The position numbers and the translations under genes are program-made. The notes under the pieces are model-generated. The model worked only from the letters and a program-made list of their open reading frames with translations. It did no database searches and was not told the DNA's origin. A stretch of 64,000 nt of DNA from Verrucomicrobiota bacterium (GTDB taxonomy: Bacteria; Verrucomicrobiota; Kiritimatiellia; CAIQIC01): positions 25,404 through 89,403 of the forward strand of contig SCQF01000001.1 in NCBI GenBank assembly GCA_004321905.1, read 5' to 3'. Positions 49,050-58,779 of this stretch are shown one piece after another. Position 1 is the first letter of the stretch; each line of letters starts with the position of its first letter.

Positions 49050-50332
49050 TGCACGATCTCAATGGCGCTGCTTTCATCGCGCCGGGCGATTGCACGAATG
49101 CGCGTGGATTGGCCGTCCGCCATGGCCTCGGCTTCGATCCGAAAAAAAAGGCTGCGTATGTCGAAATAACGCTCAACGACATCTTGGAGGTTCGGATCCA
49201 CCGCGCGCTGGATGGGTCGCAACGAACGGATCGGGCCGCCTTCGCGCAGCGCAAGTAGCGCCTGCACCGCATAACCCTGGTCAACGCCCAGTACCGCCAG
49301 CAGCACCTCGCGACCGGCGGTGTTGATGTTGACGCGAACGGGTCGCTCACGCGCCACGGGGACCACCGTGAAACTATCGAGCAACGCGCTGGCTGTGTGC
49401 GCAAAAACGTTATCCGTTTTCCGCGGGCGGAAAAAATCACGGCTGAAACCATGCACAAAAAAAAGTTCACCCCACGTATAAAGTGGGCGGTTGGCCGCTT
49501 CATAGGGCGGTATTTGTTGGCGATAAAAAGGTGTTTCCCAGAGGCCGCGCGAATCCTCATCCAGCCAATCCGTCAGCGCCGCCAGACGATCCAGCGGCGC
49601 ATAGTCGCCGCCGAGGTTCATCAAATCCATGGCGATATCGGAAGCACTGCGTGATTGCGGCCCCACCGGTGGGATGGCCAGATTATTCCAATCGAAGCTG
49701 CGGTTTTCATCGGTAATGCGGATGCCGACGACGATGCCGGCAGGGTTGGTCGTGAGCTGCGGAATGGCCCATGCTTTGCGTTCGTGATCTACGGTGATGT
49801 CGTCATCGGCGGCCAACCGTTGCAAGGCAACGCGGATGGCCTCGGCCGCGGCTTGGTGCAGGGTGGTTTGTGTCAGAGCGTGTTGCGTGCCGGCCAACTC
49901 CCGCCGTGCGCGCCATTGCACCTGTAGTACCACCCCTGCGATGACGGCAGTGAGGATCAGGGCCATGACCAAGGTCGAGCCGGAGCGACCTTGGCCGGCG
50001 GCTGGGCCATCCTCGTCGGCTGCACTGCGGGAGCCATTGGTGTTGGAACGGGAGCGGCGCCCCCGGCCATAAAACCGATGTTTCCACCAGCCTAGGCCGA
50101 GGCCCAAGCCCAACAGAAGTGGAGCAGCGACCAGAAAGCCGGCGCTGGTCACCAGTTGTTTGTGCGCGGTCTTCTTTTTTTCCAGTCGGCTGGAGATAAA
50201 AAACGCCAGGCTGACCACAACACACAACGAACCCAGCAAGAACGCGACGCGCGCGAGTTTGCCGAGATGCCGGCGTTGGCGTCCGAATCGGCGCGATGAT
50301 CGCGAGTCATGACTGGTTGGTGGGAGCAGCAT
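49037..50332 (-). CDS. GspK-like type II secretion minor pseudopilin with N-terminal extension
   Basis: A 431-residue protein. From about residue 115 it is a GspK: SGSTLVMALILTAVIAGVVLQVQWRARRELA, then YAPLDRLAALTDWLDEDSRG, PYEAANRPLYTWGELFFVHGFS and VNINTAGREVLLAVLG, the characteristic SAM-like motif. Ahead of this lie two extra hydrophobic helices (about 28-48 and 63-83) and a Ser/Arg-rich linker not found in usual GspK, so the pilin signal is internal. GspK caps the pseudopilus tip. Confidence 0.82.
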   Translation of the reverse strand: MLLPPTSHDSRSSRRFGRQRRHLGKLARVAFLLGSLCVVVSLAFFISSRLEKKKTAHKQLVTSAGFLVAAPLLLGLGLGLGWWKHRFYGRGRRSRSNTNGSRSAADEDGPAAGQGRSGSTLVMALILTAVIAGVVLQVQWRARRELAGTQHALTQTTLHQAAAEAIRVALQRLAADDDITVDHERKAWAIPQLTTNPAGIVVGIRITDENRSFDWNNLAIPPVGPQSRSASDIAMDLMNLGGDYAPLDRLAALTDWLDEDSRGLWETPFYRQQIPPYEAANRPLYTWGELFFVHGFSRDFFRPRKTDNVFAHTASALLDSFTVVPVARERPVRVNINTAGREVLLAVLGVDQGYAVQALLALREGGPIRSLRPIQRAVDPNLQDVVERYFDIRSLFFRIEAEAMADGQSTRIRAIARRDESSAIEIVQWLF

Positions 50333-50337
50333 GGTCG

Positions 50338-52065
50338 TTAGTCACCCCAGCGCGTGCGATCCGTGAGGAAAACTTGATCCATGTTGTTCAGCGGAAACCC
50401 CTGGTTGAGCGGGAAGTCGCCGGGGATGCGGCCTTCGAGCAGCGGGAACCAGCTCCGATAAGGCCCGGTGAGTAGTTCGTGCACATATTTTTTGTCGCGG
50501 GTAATCGTGGTGAAGTAGAGGCCGCGAATGGCGCGCGTGTTATCGGTGATGGCATAAAACTCATCAATGGTCGTCGGCAACTGGAGTGAATCCCGGTTGC
50601 CATACCAAGCGGTGGCCCACGGCATATCGGTGCACAAGAGTTCATTGGGCCGCATCAGGTTGCTCACGCGTTTGATGAACGGCGGATAATAGGGCGGGTA
50701 GGGTGGTCCCACGCGCGACGGAACCAGCGTGAGGATCAGCGGTAGTGCAGCCAAAAACACAAAAAACACGATCATGCTTTGATTCAGAAGGCGTAGGCGG
50801 AACTGCATGCGCTGGAGCAGTACGAAGAAAAAGGCCATGCCGTAGACGATGGCCAGCGGCCAGAAGATGGCCAAAGCCCGTTGTGTGGTATCGTCGAACA
50901 GGGGTGCGACGAGCAGAAACAACAGCAGCCCCGCGCCTGCGCACCAGCGAAAAAGATTTACCTGTGGCCGACTGAATTGAAAGAAAAATGAGGTTAGAAA
51001 AAAGCAAATGAACAGTCCATCGCCCAGCCGACGCACCGGCTGATCATAGAGTTGAATAAAATTGGTTATCCATTTGCCGGTCAGGGTTCGAAAGACGCGG
51101 CTGAATGACAACACAGGGGCCAGCATTCGTTCAAAAGTGTCGCCTTCAAACAGCTTGGTATCGTTTAGCGCGAGATAGGGTGCCAAACCGAAGGGGCCGC
51201 CGCTGATGAAAACGTTACGTACTTCCCATGGCAGCAGCGCCAAGGCAAACAACACGATATAGGCCACCGCCCAGCGCCAGCCGTTTTCCTTGCGCCACGC
51301 CAACCCCACATAGAGCGCCACCGCGGGCGCGATGACCGCGCCGATATACCGCGTATAAACCGCGGCCACCGCGCAGAGCAGTGAGAGTAACAACAGCCCC
51401 AGCCAGTGGTGCGACGTGGGGTTCTCTTGGCGCTGCTCCACCGCCCATAGCGCAAAATACCACGTACCGAGTGCCAGTAGAACCAGCAGCGAAAGGTTTA
51501 GTCCCGAGACGCTCAACTCCCAGGCTGTGGCGCTGAGATAAAATGTGGTCATGGCCCAGAAACCGTGCCGGTGGTCGAACAATCGGCGGCCAAAAAGATA
51601 AACCAGCAGACCGCTTAGCAACGTACACAGGTGTCCAAACGGCACAATGATCCATTGTTCCGGCGTGAACACGCCCGAAATTTGAGGGTTGGCGAACGAT
51701 TCGCGCGTGGCGCGGAAACCCAGCGCCAGTAACGCCGGGTAGAGTGGCGGATGCACGATGTCCGGATGCTGCTCCATCTGCGGATTATGCTGGTGCGATT
51801 TTTCGATCAGATACCACATCGAGGCTGGGCGGATATCCTGCGTCACCAGCCGGTGTTTCTCCATGAGGTTGCGACCGAGTTGCGCATAGTCCATCGCCTC
51901 GGCTTCCTTCAGTCCGGCAAAACGTTTGGCGGTGAACCCGACCATCAACAGCAGGATCACCAGAATATAAAGCGCGCCTTGAATCAAGCGGAGACCAAGG
52001 CCGAGTTCCACATTATAGACCAAATCCTGAACGCGCACCGCAAATGGGTTTTTGTTGTCAGCCAT
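50338..52065 (-). CDS. Glycosyltransferase family 39-like (PMT/ArnT-type) membrane protein
   Basis: A 575-residue polytopic protein with about 12 hydrophobic helices. The first periplasmic loop carries an acidic motif (GLKEAEAMDYAQLGRNL) and HPPLYPALLALGFR, as in lipid-linked-sugar glycosyltransferases such as PMT and ArnT. The C-terminal soluble part ends in an odd periplasmic region (TDMPWATAWYGNRDSLQLPTTIDEF). The acceptor is unknown; ArnD at 30.6 kb suggests lipid A as one option, but this is speculation. It stops 5 nt before gspK. ATG 52065 is chosen over an upstream frame to 52119. Confidence 0.8.
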   Translation of the reverse strand: MADNKNPFAVRVQDLVYNVELGLGLRLIQGALYILVILLLMVGFTAKRFAGLKEAEAMDYAQLGRNLMEKHRLVTQDIRPASMWYLIEKSHQHNPQMEQHPDIVHPPLYPALLALGFRATRESFANPQISGVFTPEQWIIVPFGHLCTLLSGLLVYLFGRRLFDHRHGFWAMTTFYLSATAWELSVSGLNLSLLVLLALGTWYFALWAVEQRQENPTSHHWLGLLLLSLLCAVAAVYTRYIGAVIAPAVALYVGLAWRKENGWRWAVAYIVLFALALLPWEVRNVFISGGPFGLAPYLALNDTKLFEGDTFERMLAPVLSFSRVFRTLTGKWITNFIQLYDQPVRRLGDGLFICFFLTSFFFQFSRPQVNLFRWCAGAGLLLFLLVAPLFDDTTQRALAIFWPLAIVYGMAFFFVLLQRMQFRLRLLNQSMIVFFVFLAALPLILTLVPSRVGPPYPPYYPPFIKRVSNLMRPNELLCTDMPWATAWYGNRDSLQLPTTIDEFYAITDNTRAIRGLYFTTITRDKKYVHELLTGPYRSWFPLLEGRIPGDFPLNQGFPLNNMDQVFLTDRTRWGD

Positions 52066-52143
52066 GGTAAAAACGCCAAAATTTTCTCGTATTCTAAAGT
52101 GAACTTCCAGCCACTGCAATGGAATTCAAGGGCTGGCGTCTAC

Positions 52144-52162
52144 CTTTCCAAGGCTTGGAAAA
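52144..52162. repeat. Single palindrome between the GT39-like and GNAT genes
   Basis: TTTCCAAGGCTTGGAAAA in a divergent intergenic region, about 34 bp before the GNAT start codon. No clear partner at 32 bp. Confidence 0.88.
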
Positions 52163-52195
52163 CCATGCCCGGCCGCCTATAAACTGCGCCAGGAA

Positions 52196-52651
52196 ATGAA
52201 AATTAAAATCCGTCCGATGACGCCGCGCGACTACGCCGCCGTGATGCAGTTGTGGCGGAGCACGCCCGGCTTGGGTTTGCACGCCACCGATGATTCGCGG
52301 GCCGGTATTCTCCGTTATCTGCGGCGTAATCCCGGCCTGAGCTTTGTCGCCTGCGACGGCGTGCGTCTCGTCGGCGCGGTGCTCTCCGGACACGATGGCC
52401 GGCGTGGCACGCTGCATCATCTCGCGGTCGCTCAGTCCCACCGCAAGCAGGGCATTGGTCAGGCGCTGGTCGCGCGCTGCCGGCGCGCGCTGGCGCGGCA
52501 GCAGATTCCCAAGTGCAATATTTTCGTCTATCGCGCCAACGTCAGCGGGCAGGCCTTCTGGATGCATACGGGCTGGCAGGAACGCACAGATTTGAGTCTG
52601 TTGCAGCAGTGGACCGGGCCGCGGCCCAGCCGCAAACTCCGGGCTTGCTAG
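52196..52651 (+). CDS. GNAT-family N-acetyltransferase
   Basis: A 151-residue acyl-CoA transferase. KIRPMTPRDYAAVMQLWRSTPG opens the fold, and the acetyl-CoA loop is LHHLAVAQSHRKQGIGQALVARC (Q/R-x-x-G-x-G/A). FVYRANVSGQAFWMHTGWQER follows, as in RimI-like proteins. The substrate is unknown. ATG 52196 has CAGGAA upstream. Confidence 0.92.
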   Translation: MKIKIRPMTPRDYAAVMQLWRSTPGLGLHATDDSRAGILRYLRRNPGLSFVACDGVRLVGAVLSGHDGRRGTLHHLAVAQSHRKQGIGQALVARCRRALARQQIPKCNIFVYRANVSGQAFWMHTGWQERTDLSLLQQWTGPRPSRKLRAC

Positions 52652-52693
52652 CGGCGGAACACAACCATAAAGTCGCGTTGAGATGAGGACAAA

Positions 52694-54259
52694 ATGAGGC
52701 GGATAATTTCTCTCCTGACCTTGGCGCTCACTGCGACAACGGTATGCGCGGACGACGCGGCGCGGCGGCAAGCCATCTTCAACGAGACGCTGCGCGAGGT
52801 GGATACCGGCGGGCACGTGCTGGTTTTCTGCAACACCGATGAGTTGTTCCAAAACGCCATGACGCGGATCAAAGCGTTGACCAGCGCGGTGCTGACCGCC
52901 ACACCGGCGAACACCAACGCGACACAGGCGGAAGCCATGTGGGACAACGTGGATGGTTTTCTACGAAACATTGGCCTCTATGCGGTGCGTGGCGTGGCCT
53001 TCAGTTCCGTGCCGCGCGCCGATGGCCTCCATACCGCCAGGTTTTTCCTGCATCGTACACCGGCGACAGGCACACTCTGGCGCGTCACGGGCGGCGCGCC
53101 GCGTACGCTCCAAGGCGTGCGCCTGCTGCCGCGCGATACGGTGCTGGCCAGCGTGCAAAATATAGACTTGGCGGCGGCGTGGCAGTTGGCGCGTGACGGC
53201 GTTCGGCAGATCGGTGGCGCGGCGGCGTTGGCCGCCATGGATGCGGGACTGGAAGCCACACGCACCAACCTCGGCATCAATGTTCAGGCGTTGATGGGTG
53301 CGCTGGGCGATGAAGCCTTGCTGGCGGTGCAGCTCTCGTCGGCATCCAACATCATGGTCACGACGGGCGGGCGGTTGCAGGTCTATCCGCGACCGGCGGT
53401 GTTGATTGCGTTCGCGTTACGCGACGCGGCGGTTGTACGCGCGCAGTTTGCGGCCTTGGCGCAGCGCGGCTTGCTCCGTCCGCTGGAGCCCATGGACGGC
53501 GCGCCGGTCTATGCCACACCCATGCTGCCGGCACAAAATACGTCGTTTCCGTTGGCGCCGGTTTTTGTTGTCCGCGACGATTTTCTGCTCTTCGCCACGC
53601 TGCCGGACGTTGCGGCGGCGGCCCAGGCGGCGATGCGGACGGGCGAGGGTTTGTCCACGACGCCAGAGTTCCGCAAGGCTTTTGCCGAATTGCCGAGGCA
53701 GGCGATCAACGGCTTGGTTTATATGCATCCGAAATTCAGCCAGACGCTACAGGACTTTCAACTCCGCACGATATCGGCGGCGCAACCCGAAGAGGTTGGC
53801 TTGGCCATGACGCGTTCTCTATCCAATTGGGTGCAGACCAATCAAGTGGCAGCCGTCCGGATCATCAAGCCCAACGGCATCGCCCTCCAAGCCGTGACGG
53901 GTATCGGCGGACGCGAAATGTTGGCGAGCTTGGCGGTGGCGCCCGTTGGCTTGATGGCTGCCATCGCGGTGCCCAGTTTTATGAACGCGCGCACCAAATC
54001 CGTTCAAAACGCGTGCTACAACAACCTGCGGCTCATTGATGCGGCGCAAGATCAGTATGCGCTGGATCATGCTAATGCCGCACCCCATTCGCTGACGGAT
54101 TTGGTGGGCACCAACGCCTATATCAAGGATACCCCGGTGTGCAAAAGCGGCGGAACGTACACTTTGGGATCGCGCGGTCAACCGGCGCGTTGTAGCGTGC
54201 ATGGCCCTGTGCCGCGCGCGCCGGCCAGAACCAAACACGCCGCGCCAACCACGGAGTAA
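52694..54259 (+). CDS. Exported DUF3352-like protein with C-terminal pilin-like domain
   Basis: A 521-residue secreted protein with signal [20 protein letters not shown]. Residues about 25-400 are a large domain with repeated alpha/beta blocks ([63 protein letters not shown]), similar to DUF3352. The end is unlike it: [39 protein letters not shown] then a disulphide-type loop, the hydrophobic helix and globular part of a PVC pseudopilin. The FTLIE processing motif is absent, so the helix is not made free by prepilin peptidase. Confidence 0.75.
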   Translation: MRRIISLLTLALTATTVCADDAARRQAIFNETLREVDTGGHVLVFCNTDELFQNAMTRIKALTSAVLTATPANTNATQAEAMWDNVDGFLRNIGLYAVRGVAFSSVPRADGLHTARFFLHRTPATGTLWRVTGGAPRTLQGVRLLPRDTVLASVQNIDLAAAWQLARDGVRQIGGAAALAAMDAGLEATRTNLGINVQALMGALGDEALLAVQLSSASNIMVTTGGRLQVYPRPAVLIAFALRDAAVVRAQFAALAQRGLLRPLEPMDGAPVYATPMLPAQNTSFPLAPVFVVRDDFLLFATLPDVAAAAQAAMRTGEGLSTTPEFRKAFAELPRQAINGLVYMHPKFSQTLQDFQLRTISAAQPEEVGLAMTRSLSNWVQTNQVAAVRIIKPNGIALQAVTGIGGREMLASLAVAPVGLMAAIAVPSFMNARTKSVQNACYNNLRLIDAAQDQYALDHANAAPHSLTDLVGTNAYIKDTPVCKSGGTYTLGSRGQPARCSVHGPVPRAPARTKHAAPTTE

Positions 54260-54263
54260 AAAT

Positions 54264-55343
54264 ATGTCGAGCACCTTCGGAACCATATTTCGCGTTACAA
54301 CCTTCGGCGAGAGCCACGGCGGCGGCGTGGGCGCAGTGGTGGATGGCTGCCCTTCGTTGCTCGCGCTGACCGAGGCCGACATCCAGCCGCAACTGGATCG
54401 GCGCCGACCGGGTCAAAGCGCGTTGACGACGCCCCGTGGCGAATTGGACGCGGTACGCATTCTCTCCGGCGTAGAAAACGGCGTCACGCTCGGCACACCC
54501 ATCGCACTGCTCGTGGCCAACCGCGACACGAAACCCGGCGACTACGCGGCGATGTCCAACGTGCCGCGGCCCTCGCACGCAGATTTTACCTACCAAATGA
54601 AATACGGCGTGCGCGCCGCGAGTGGCGGTGGACGGTCCAGCGCGCGGGAGACCATCGGGCGGGTCGCCGCCGGCGCGATTGCGGAGAAGTGGCTGCGTCA
54701 AAAATTCGCTGTCGAGATTGTCGCCTGGGTCAGTGCCGTCGGCGCGGTGGATGCGCCCGATTTATCCGGCGCCGCCGTAACGCGCGCCGCGGTGGAGGCC
54801 AACGCCGTACGCTGCCCGGATGCCGCCGCAGCGCAACGCATGGAGCAGGAAATTCTTGCGGCACGTGCGACAGGCGACTCCGTTGGCGGCATCATCACCT
54901 GCGTCTGCCGTGGCGCCCCGCCGGGCTGGGGCGAGCCGGTGTTCCACAAACTCGAAGCGGTGCTCGCGCAAGCGATGCTTTCGCTGCCGGCGACGAAGGG
55001 GTTTGAGATCGGTTCCGGTTTTGCCGGCGCACGCCAGCGTGGCTCGGCGCACAACGATGCGTTTGTGAGCAAACGCGGCGCGCTGGGTACGACAACCAAC
55101 CGCAGCGGTGGCATTCAGGGTGGGATCACCAACGGCGAGCCGATCATCTTTCGCATCGCCTTCAAGCCGCCAGCGACGATCTGCCAAGCGCAGACCACCG
55201 CCGATTTTGCCGGTCAATCGGCCACGCTGGAAGGCAAAGGCCGGCACGATCCGTGCGTCGTGCCGCGCGCCGTCCCGATTGTGGAAGCGATGGCCGCGCT
55301 GGTGCTGGCCGATGCCGCATTACAGCAGCAAGCGCGCCGTTGA
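54264..55343 (+). CDS. aroC: Chorismate synthase
   Basis: Final step of the shikimate pathway, FMN-dependent. The 359 residues hold [50 protein letters not shown] and [18 protein letters not shown], all family signatures, and [28 protein letters not shown] 54264 has GGAG upstream and follows the previous stop by 4 nt. Confidence 0.97.
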   Translation: MSSTFGTIFRVTTFGESHGGGVGAVVDGCPSLLALTEADIQPQLDRRRPGQSALTTPRGELDAVRILSGVENGVTLGTPIALLVANRDTKPGDYAAMSNVPRPSHADFTYQMKYGVRAASGGGRSSARETIGRVAAGAIAEKWLRQKFAVEIVAWVSAVGAVDAPDLSGAAVTRAAVEANAVRCPDAAAAQRMEQEILAARATGDSVGGIITCVCRGAPPGWGEPVFHKLEAVLAQAMLSLPATKGFEIGSGFAGARQRGSAHNDAFVSKRGALGTTTNRSGGIQGGITNGEPIIFRIAFKPPATICQAQTTADFAGQSATLEGKGRHDPCVVPRAVPIVEAMAALVLADAALQQQARR

Positions 55344-55344
55344 T

Positions 55345-55363
55345 TTTTCCAAGCCTTGGAAAA
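55345..55363. repeat. Single palindrome between aroC and the kinase gene
   Basis: TTTTCCAAGCCTTGGAAAA starts 1 nt after the aroC TGA and ends 6 nt before the stop codon of the facing kinase gene, nearly filling the 26-bp gap. Confidence 0.9.
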
Positions 55364-55369
55364 CTCGGC

Positions 55370-57769
55370 TCACGGCGGCGGCGGCGCTTTTTGGCCGTCC
55401 ACAAGCACCTGCACCTCGAACAGCGCAACATGAGGGTGCTTGAACTCGCGGATGAGGCAATAGATGCGCACGTAGCGACCCGGCACGGCGGCGTTGAAAA
55501 TTTTCACTTCGCGCCCGCCGTCGCTGTTGGCCACCTTCAACGCATCGGTCCAGAAGGTTCGATCACGCGAGACTTGGATTTTGTAATCTACGGCGCGGGC
55601 GGCATCCCAATAGAGCACGACGCCGGTCACGTTGCGGACTTGGCCCAAATCCACCGCGAGCCATTGATTATCGCGAAGTTGCGATACCCAACGGGTCTGG
55701 AAATTGCCATCCATCGCCAAGCGGGCGGGCTCCGCCTGGGTCTCGGAAGAGGCCCACGCAGCCGTTAGCGTGGCCGGCGGAATCACCGGCTCCGGTTTGG
55801 GTTGCGGCTGGGGCGCCGGCTTGGCCGGTTGCGGTTGGGGCGCCGGCTTTTTCGCGACAACGGGTGTATCGGTGGTTTCATCCGCAGGCGGGACCTCCCC
55901 CCTTTGCGCTGCCTTCTCCGCCGCATCCAGCGCACGTAGGTACGGCCCCGTTACATTATACTGCAGGGGGACACAGTGAACGCGGAAATCATCCAACAGC
56001 TTATGGACTGCGGCAAATTTTTGGGAGTGGGTCAAATCCCGTATTTTCCCTACCAGCGGGTTGAACTCGTCCCACTGCTTGACCCAGTTATCCGTTAAAG
56101 GCTTGAACGCGTAGGCCCAACCGGCTTCGGTTGTGACGGCCAGTGAATAAACTTTGAACTTTTCAACGGCGTGGGCACGCATATTACCGCTAATCCATAT
56201 CCGCCAGCCTTGCAGGAATTGGATGAACGCCCGGCACCAAGCAGGTGCCTCGTTCGGGAGGGCCTCCAAGCTTTCTTTGTTCAGTTTGTGCAGCAAGAAT
56301 TGCGCTGTGACCAACGGCAGCCGCGCCACTTCATTGGTCACGTTGGTCACAGGAGGGGGCGGGAGAGGCAGTGCCGTAAGCAGCCGCTCAATTTCTGTCT
56401 GCCGGTGATCCACCTGCCACGCGATCGCTTGAAAGATCCGGAGCCACTGTTGCTGGAGTTGATTGGTACAAACGTTGAGCCGTAGGAGTTCGAGCCGATC
56501 CACCACCACCGTCACGTCGCCGCGTGCGAGCGGTTGGACGGCTTCGACAATCAGGCGGCTCTCATCGGCGCTAAAGGGATTAAGGGCATCTCTGACGATC
56601 TTTGTGGCCGGCACAACGGCTGGAGTCACGGCAACCGTTGAAGTGACGACGACCGCCGGCGTTGGCGGCGCTACCTTTTTTTTACCTTTGGCGGCGAACA
56701 GCCATACGCCCGCGACAAGCGCCAACAAGGCCACGCCACCCACCGCGAGATAAAGCCCCAACTTGCCCGGGCCGGGTGTGATTTCTTTCCGCTGGCCCGC
56801 CGGCGCGCTCGCACCCGCCAGTTTATCCTTGGTCGCCTGCAAGTCCGAAATGAGGGAGGCGTAATTGGGATAACGCACCGCCGGATCGGGGGCCAGCATA
56901 CGGTTGATGATGCGGACGGTTTCCGGGTGCAACGCGGTACGCATCGTGCTGATATCAGGCGGCGGAAGTTGCAAGCGCGCGAGCACCACGTGTGTGGGCG
57001 TATCGCCATCGAACGGCGGCTTGATGGTCATGGCGTGGAACATCGTGGCGCCCAAACTATAAATATCCGCCCGCTGATCCACTTTCTGCCGCCGCGCTTT
57101 TTCCGGAGCGATATAAAACGGCGTGCCCCAAATGTCGCGCGAGCCGGCTTTCTGCGCGTGAATAAAGCTCGCCAACCCAAAATCGGCCACTTTGGCCATA
57201 CCCTTCTGGTCAAAAAGAATGTTGGCCGGTTTGATGTCGCCATGCATCAGGCCCACATCGTGCGCGGCTTTCAAGCCTTCGGCCACATCGAGGCAGACCT
57301 CCAGCGCGCGCATTTCGGTGAGCGTCTGACTGGACGCGATGTAGGCATCGAGCCGACCACCGTCCACCAGTTCCATGATCAGGTAGGGCTGCCCCTTTTC
57401 GCGGCCAAAGGAAAAAATCTGGACAACGTTTTTATGGTTGATGGCGGCGGCGGCACGGGCTTCGCGCAAGAAAGTTTCCAGGAATTGCGGGTCATCGCCG
57501 AGCGATTTATGCATGACCTTGATGGCCACGGGCCGCCCCAGCGCCATATCCTGACCGCGATAGACCGCGCCCATGCCGCCGCGGCCCAATTCTTCCAGCA
57601 GGATAAAATTGCCCAGCTTGCCGGGCACCATCTGCTGGGCATGGCATTCCGGGCAGTTGAACAGCGTAAAGAGCGGCAACGAAGAAATATCAAGATGATG
57701 CTTGCAATTGGCGCAGGCAATCTTTTCGACGCGATCCGCTAGAATTTCGATGGATTCTTGTTCTGCCAT
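55370..57769 (-). CDS. Ser/Thr kinase with N-terminal zinc ribbon and C-terminal discoidin-like domain
   Basis: A 799-residue transmembrane kinase. An N-terminal CxxC...CxxC ribbon (Cys19, 22, 39, 42) precedes the kinase domain: GRGGMGAVY, Lys84 in VAIKVM, catalytic loop HGDIKPAN (Gly replacing Arg of HRD) and DFG at 196-198. One helix (about 337-358, LYLAVGGVALLALVAGVWLF) leads to a long external part ending in an F5/8 type C domain (AARLAMDGNFQTRWVSQ-like, LAVDLGQVRNVTGVVLYW, VPGRYVRIYCL), a fold that binds carbohydrate or lipid. It may sense surface glycans; this is inference. ATG 57769 has GAGGGTG upstream. Confidence 0.9.
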   Translation of the reverse strand: MAEQESIEILADRVEKIACANCKHHLDISSLPLFTLFNCPECHAQQMVPGKLGNFILLEELGRGGMGAVYRGQDMALGRPVAIKVMHKSLGDDPQFLETFLREARAAAAINHKNVVQIFSFGREKGQPYLIMELVDGGRLDAYIASSQTLTEMRALEVCLDVAEGLKAAHDVGLMHGDIKPANILFDQKGMAKVADFGLASFIHAQKAGSRDIWGTPFYIAPEKARRQKVDQRADIYSLGATMFHAMTIKPPFDGDTPTHVVLARLQLPPPDISTMRTALHPETVRIINRMLAPDPAVRYPNYASLISDLQATKDKLAGASAPAGQRKEITPGPGKLGLYLAVGGVALLALVAGVWLFAAKGKKKVAPPTPAVVVTSTVAVTPAVVPATKIVRDALNPFSADESRLIVEAVQPLARGDVTVVVDRLELLRLNVCTNQLQQQWLRIFQAIAWQVDHRQTEIERLLTALPLPPPPVTNVTNEVARLPLVTAQFLLHKLNKESLEALPNEAPAWCRAFIQFLQGWRIWISGNMRAHAVEKFKVYSLAVTTEAGWAYAFKPLTDNWVKQWDEFNPLVGKIRDLTHSQKFAAVHKLLDDFRVHCVPLQYNVTGPYLRALDAAEKAAQRGEVPPADETTDTPVVAKKPAPQPQPAKPAPQPQPKPEPVIPPATLTAAWASSETQAEPARLAMDGNFQTRWVSQLRDNQWLAVDLGQVRNVTGVVLYWDAARAVDYKIQVSRDRTFWTDALKVANSDGGREVKIFNAAVPGRYVRIYCLIREFKHPHVALFEVQVLVDGQKAPPPP

Positions 57770-57879
57770 CGGCACCCTCAAATCAAGAGTAGCGTAACAA
57801 AGCCCCCACCCGCCTTCAACAAGGAATACGCTGGCGGTTTGGGGTTGCGCGCGGGACGCTCAATCCGTATCTTGCGGCC

Positions 57880-58770
57880 ATGTTTGCCGGCGCTGTTCCA
57901 ATCGCAAAGTGGACGCATTCCGCGTTGGCGGGCGGCGTCCTGCTGCTCTGGGCAACCGCAGCCTGCCGGGCGGCGGAGACCAACCCGGCACCCGCCCTCG
58001 CCACGCCGAACGCCCCGCTGCTCGTGAGTTACGAAAACCTGCCGTTCCCCGTGGGCGAGGAACTGACCTACAATGTCTATTGGAGCTTTCTGCGCGTAGC
58101 CACTGCGACCGCCAAGTTCGAGTGGACGGAACTGGATGGGCGCAAGTTGCTGGCCATTCGGAGCACAGCGCGCACCAGCGGCGTCGCCGACAAGATTTAT
58201 CGCGTGGATGATTTTATGGAAAGCATCGTGGATCCAGCCACCCTGTTGCCGGTGCGCTATACGAAGCTTTCGCATGAAGGCCGTTATTGGACGCACGAGA
58301 TCACGACCTTCGATCACAAAAACCGCATGGCGCACTATGAGTCCAAAAAATCCGGCGACAAAAAAGATTATCCGATTGATGCCGACACGCGCGATATCAT
58401 TTCCATGATGTACTTCATGCGGACGCAACCGTTCGTCACGGGCACCAAGCCCACCTACCGTTGCATGGCGGACGAAAAAATTTATGATTTCTGGGTGGAC
58501 GTCATCAAAGGAGAAAAGGTGGATCTTGAGCGTTATGGCGCGACGCCCAGCGTCAAGGTTGAACCCATCGCCGCGTTCAACGGCCTGTTTGTCCGCACAG
58601 GCCGCGCGTGGTTTTGGGTCTCCCGCGACAAGCGCCAGTTCTTGACCAAGATGGTGGCTTCCGTGCCCATCGCCGGGCGCTTCAACGTGGAACTGGACAG
58701 AGTCAGCGGGCCGGGCCAGGATTTCTGGGTGCAACCGCCGGAGCCGGCCCCCAACGGTACGCAAAAGTAA
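57880..58770 (+). CDS. DUF3108 family exported protein
   Basis: A 296-residue protein with a signal peptide (HSALAGGVLLLWATAACRAAE) and the DUF3108 pattern: FPVGEELTYNVYWSFLRVATATAKFEW near the start and VWVSRDKRQFLTKMVASVPIAGRFNVEL-like end (FWVSRDKRQ...VELDRV). Family members are envelope proteins of unknown function in bacteria that make outer membranes. rfaE1 follows after 9 nt, suggesting a common transcript. Confidence 0.85.
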   Translation: MFAGAVPIAKWTHSALAGGVLLLWATAACRAAETNPAPALATPNAPLLVSYENLPFPVGEELTYNVYWSFLRVATATAKFEWTELDGRKLLAIRSTARTSGVADKIYRVDDFMESIVDPATLLPVRYTKLSHEGRYWTHEITTFDHKNRMAHYESKKSGDKKDYPIDADTRDIISMMYFMRTQPFVTGTKPTYRCMADEKIYDFWVDVIKGEKVDLERYGATPSVKVEPIAAFNGLFVRTGRAWFWVSRDKRQFLTKMVASVPIAGRFNVELDRVSGPGQDFWVQPPEPAPNGTQK

Positions 58771-58779
58771 AGGCAAGCC

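Noticed and set aside
49417-49434. TTTTCCGCGGGCGGAAAA in gspK
   Set aside because: Similar outer arms but a different core (no CCAA/TTGG) and it codes for a plausible native stretch, so it is not counted with the palindrome family.
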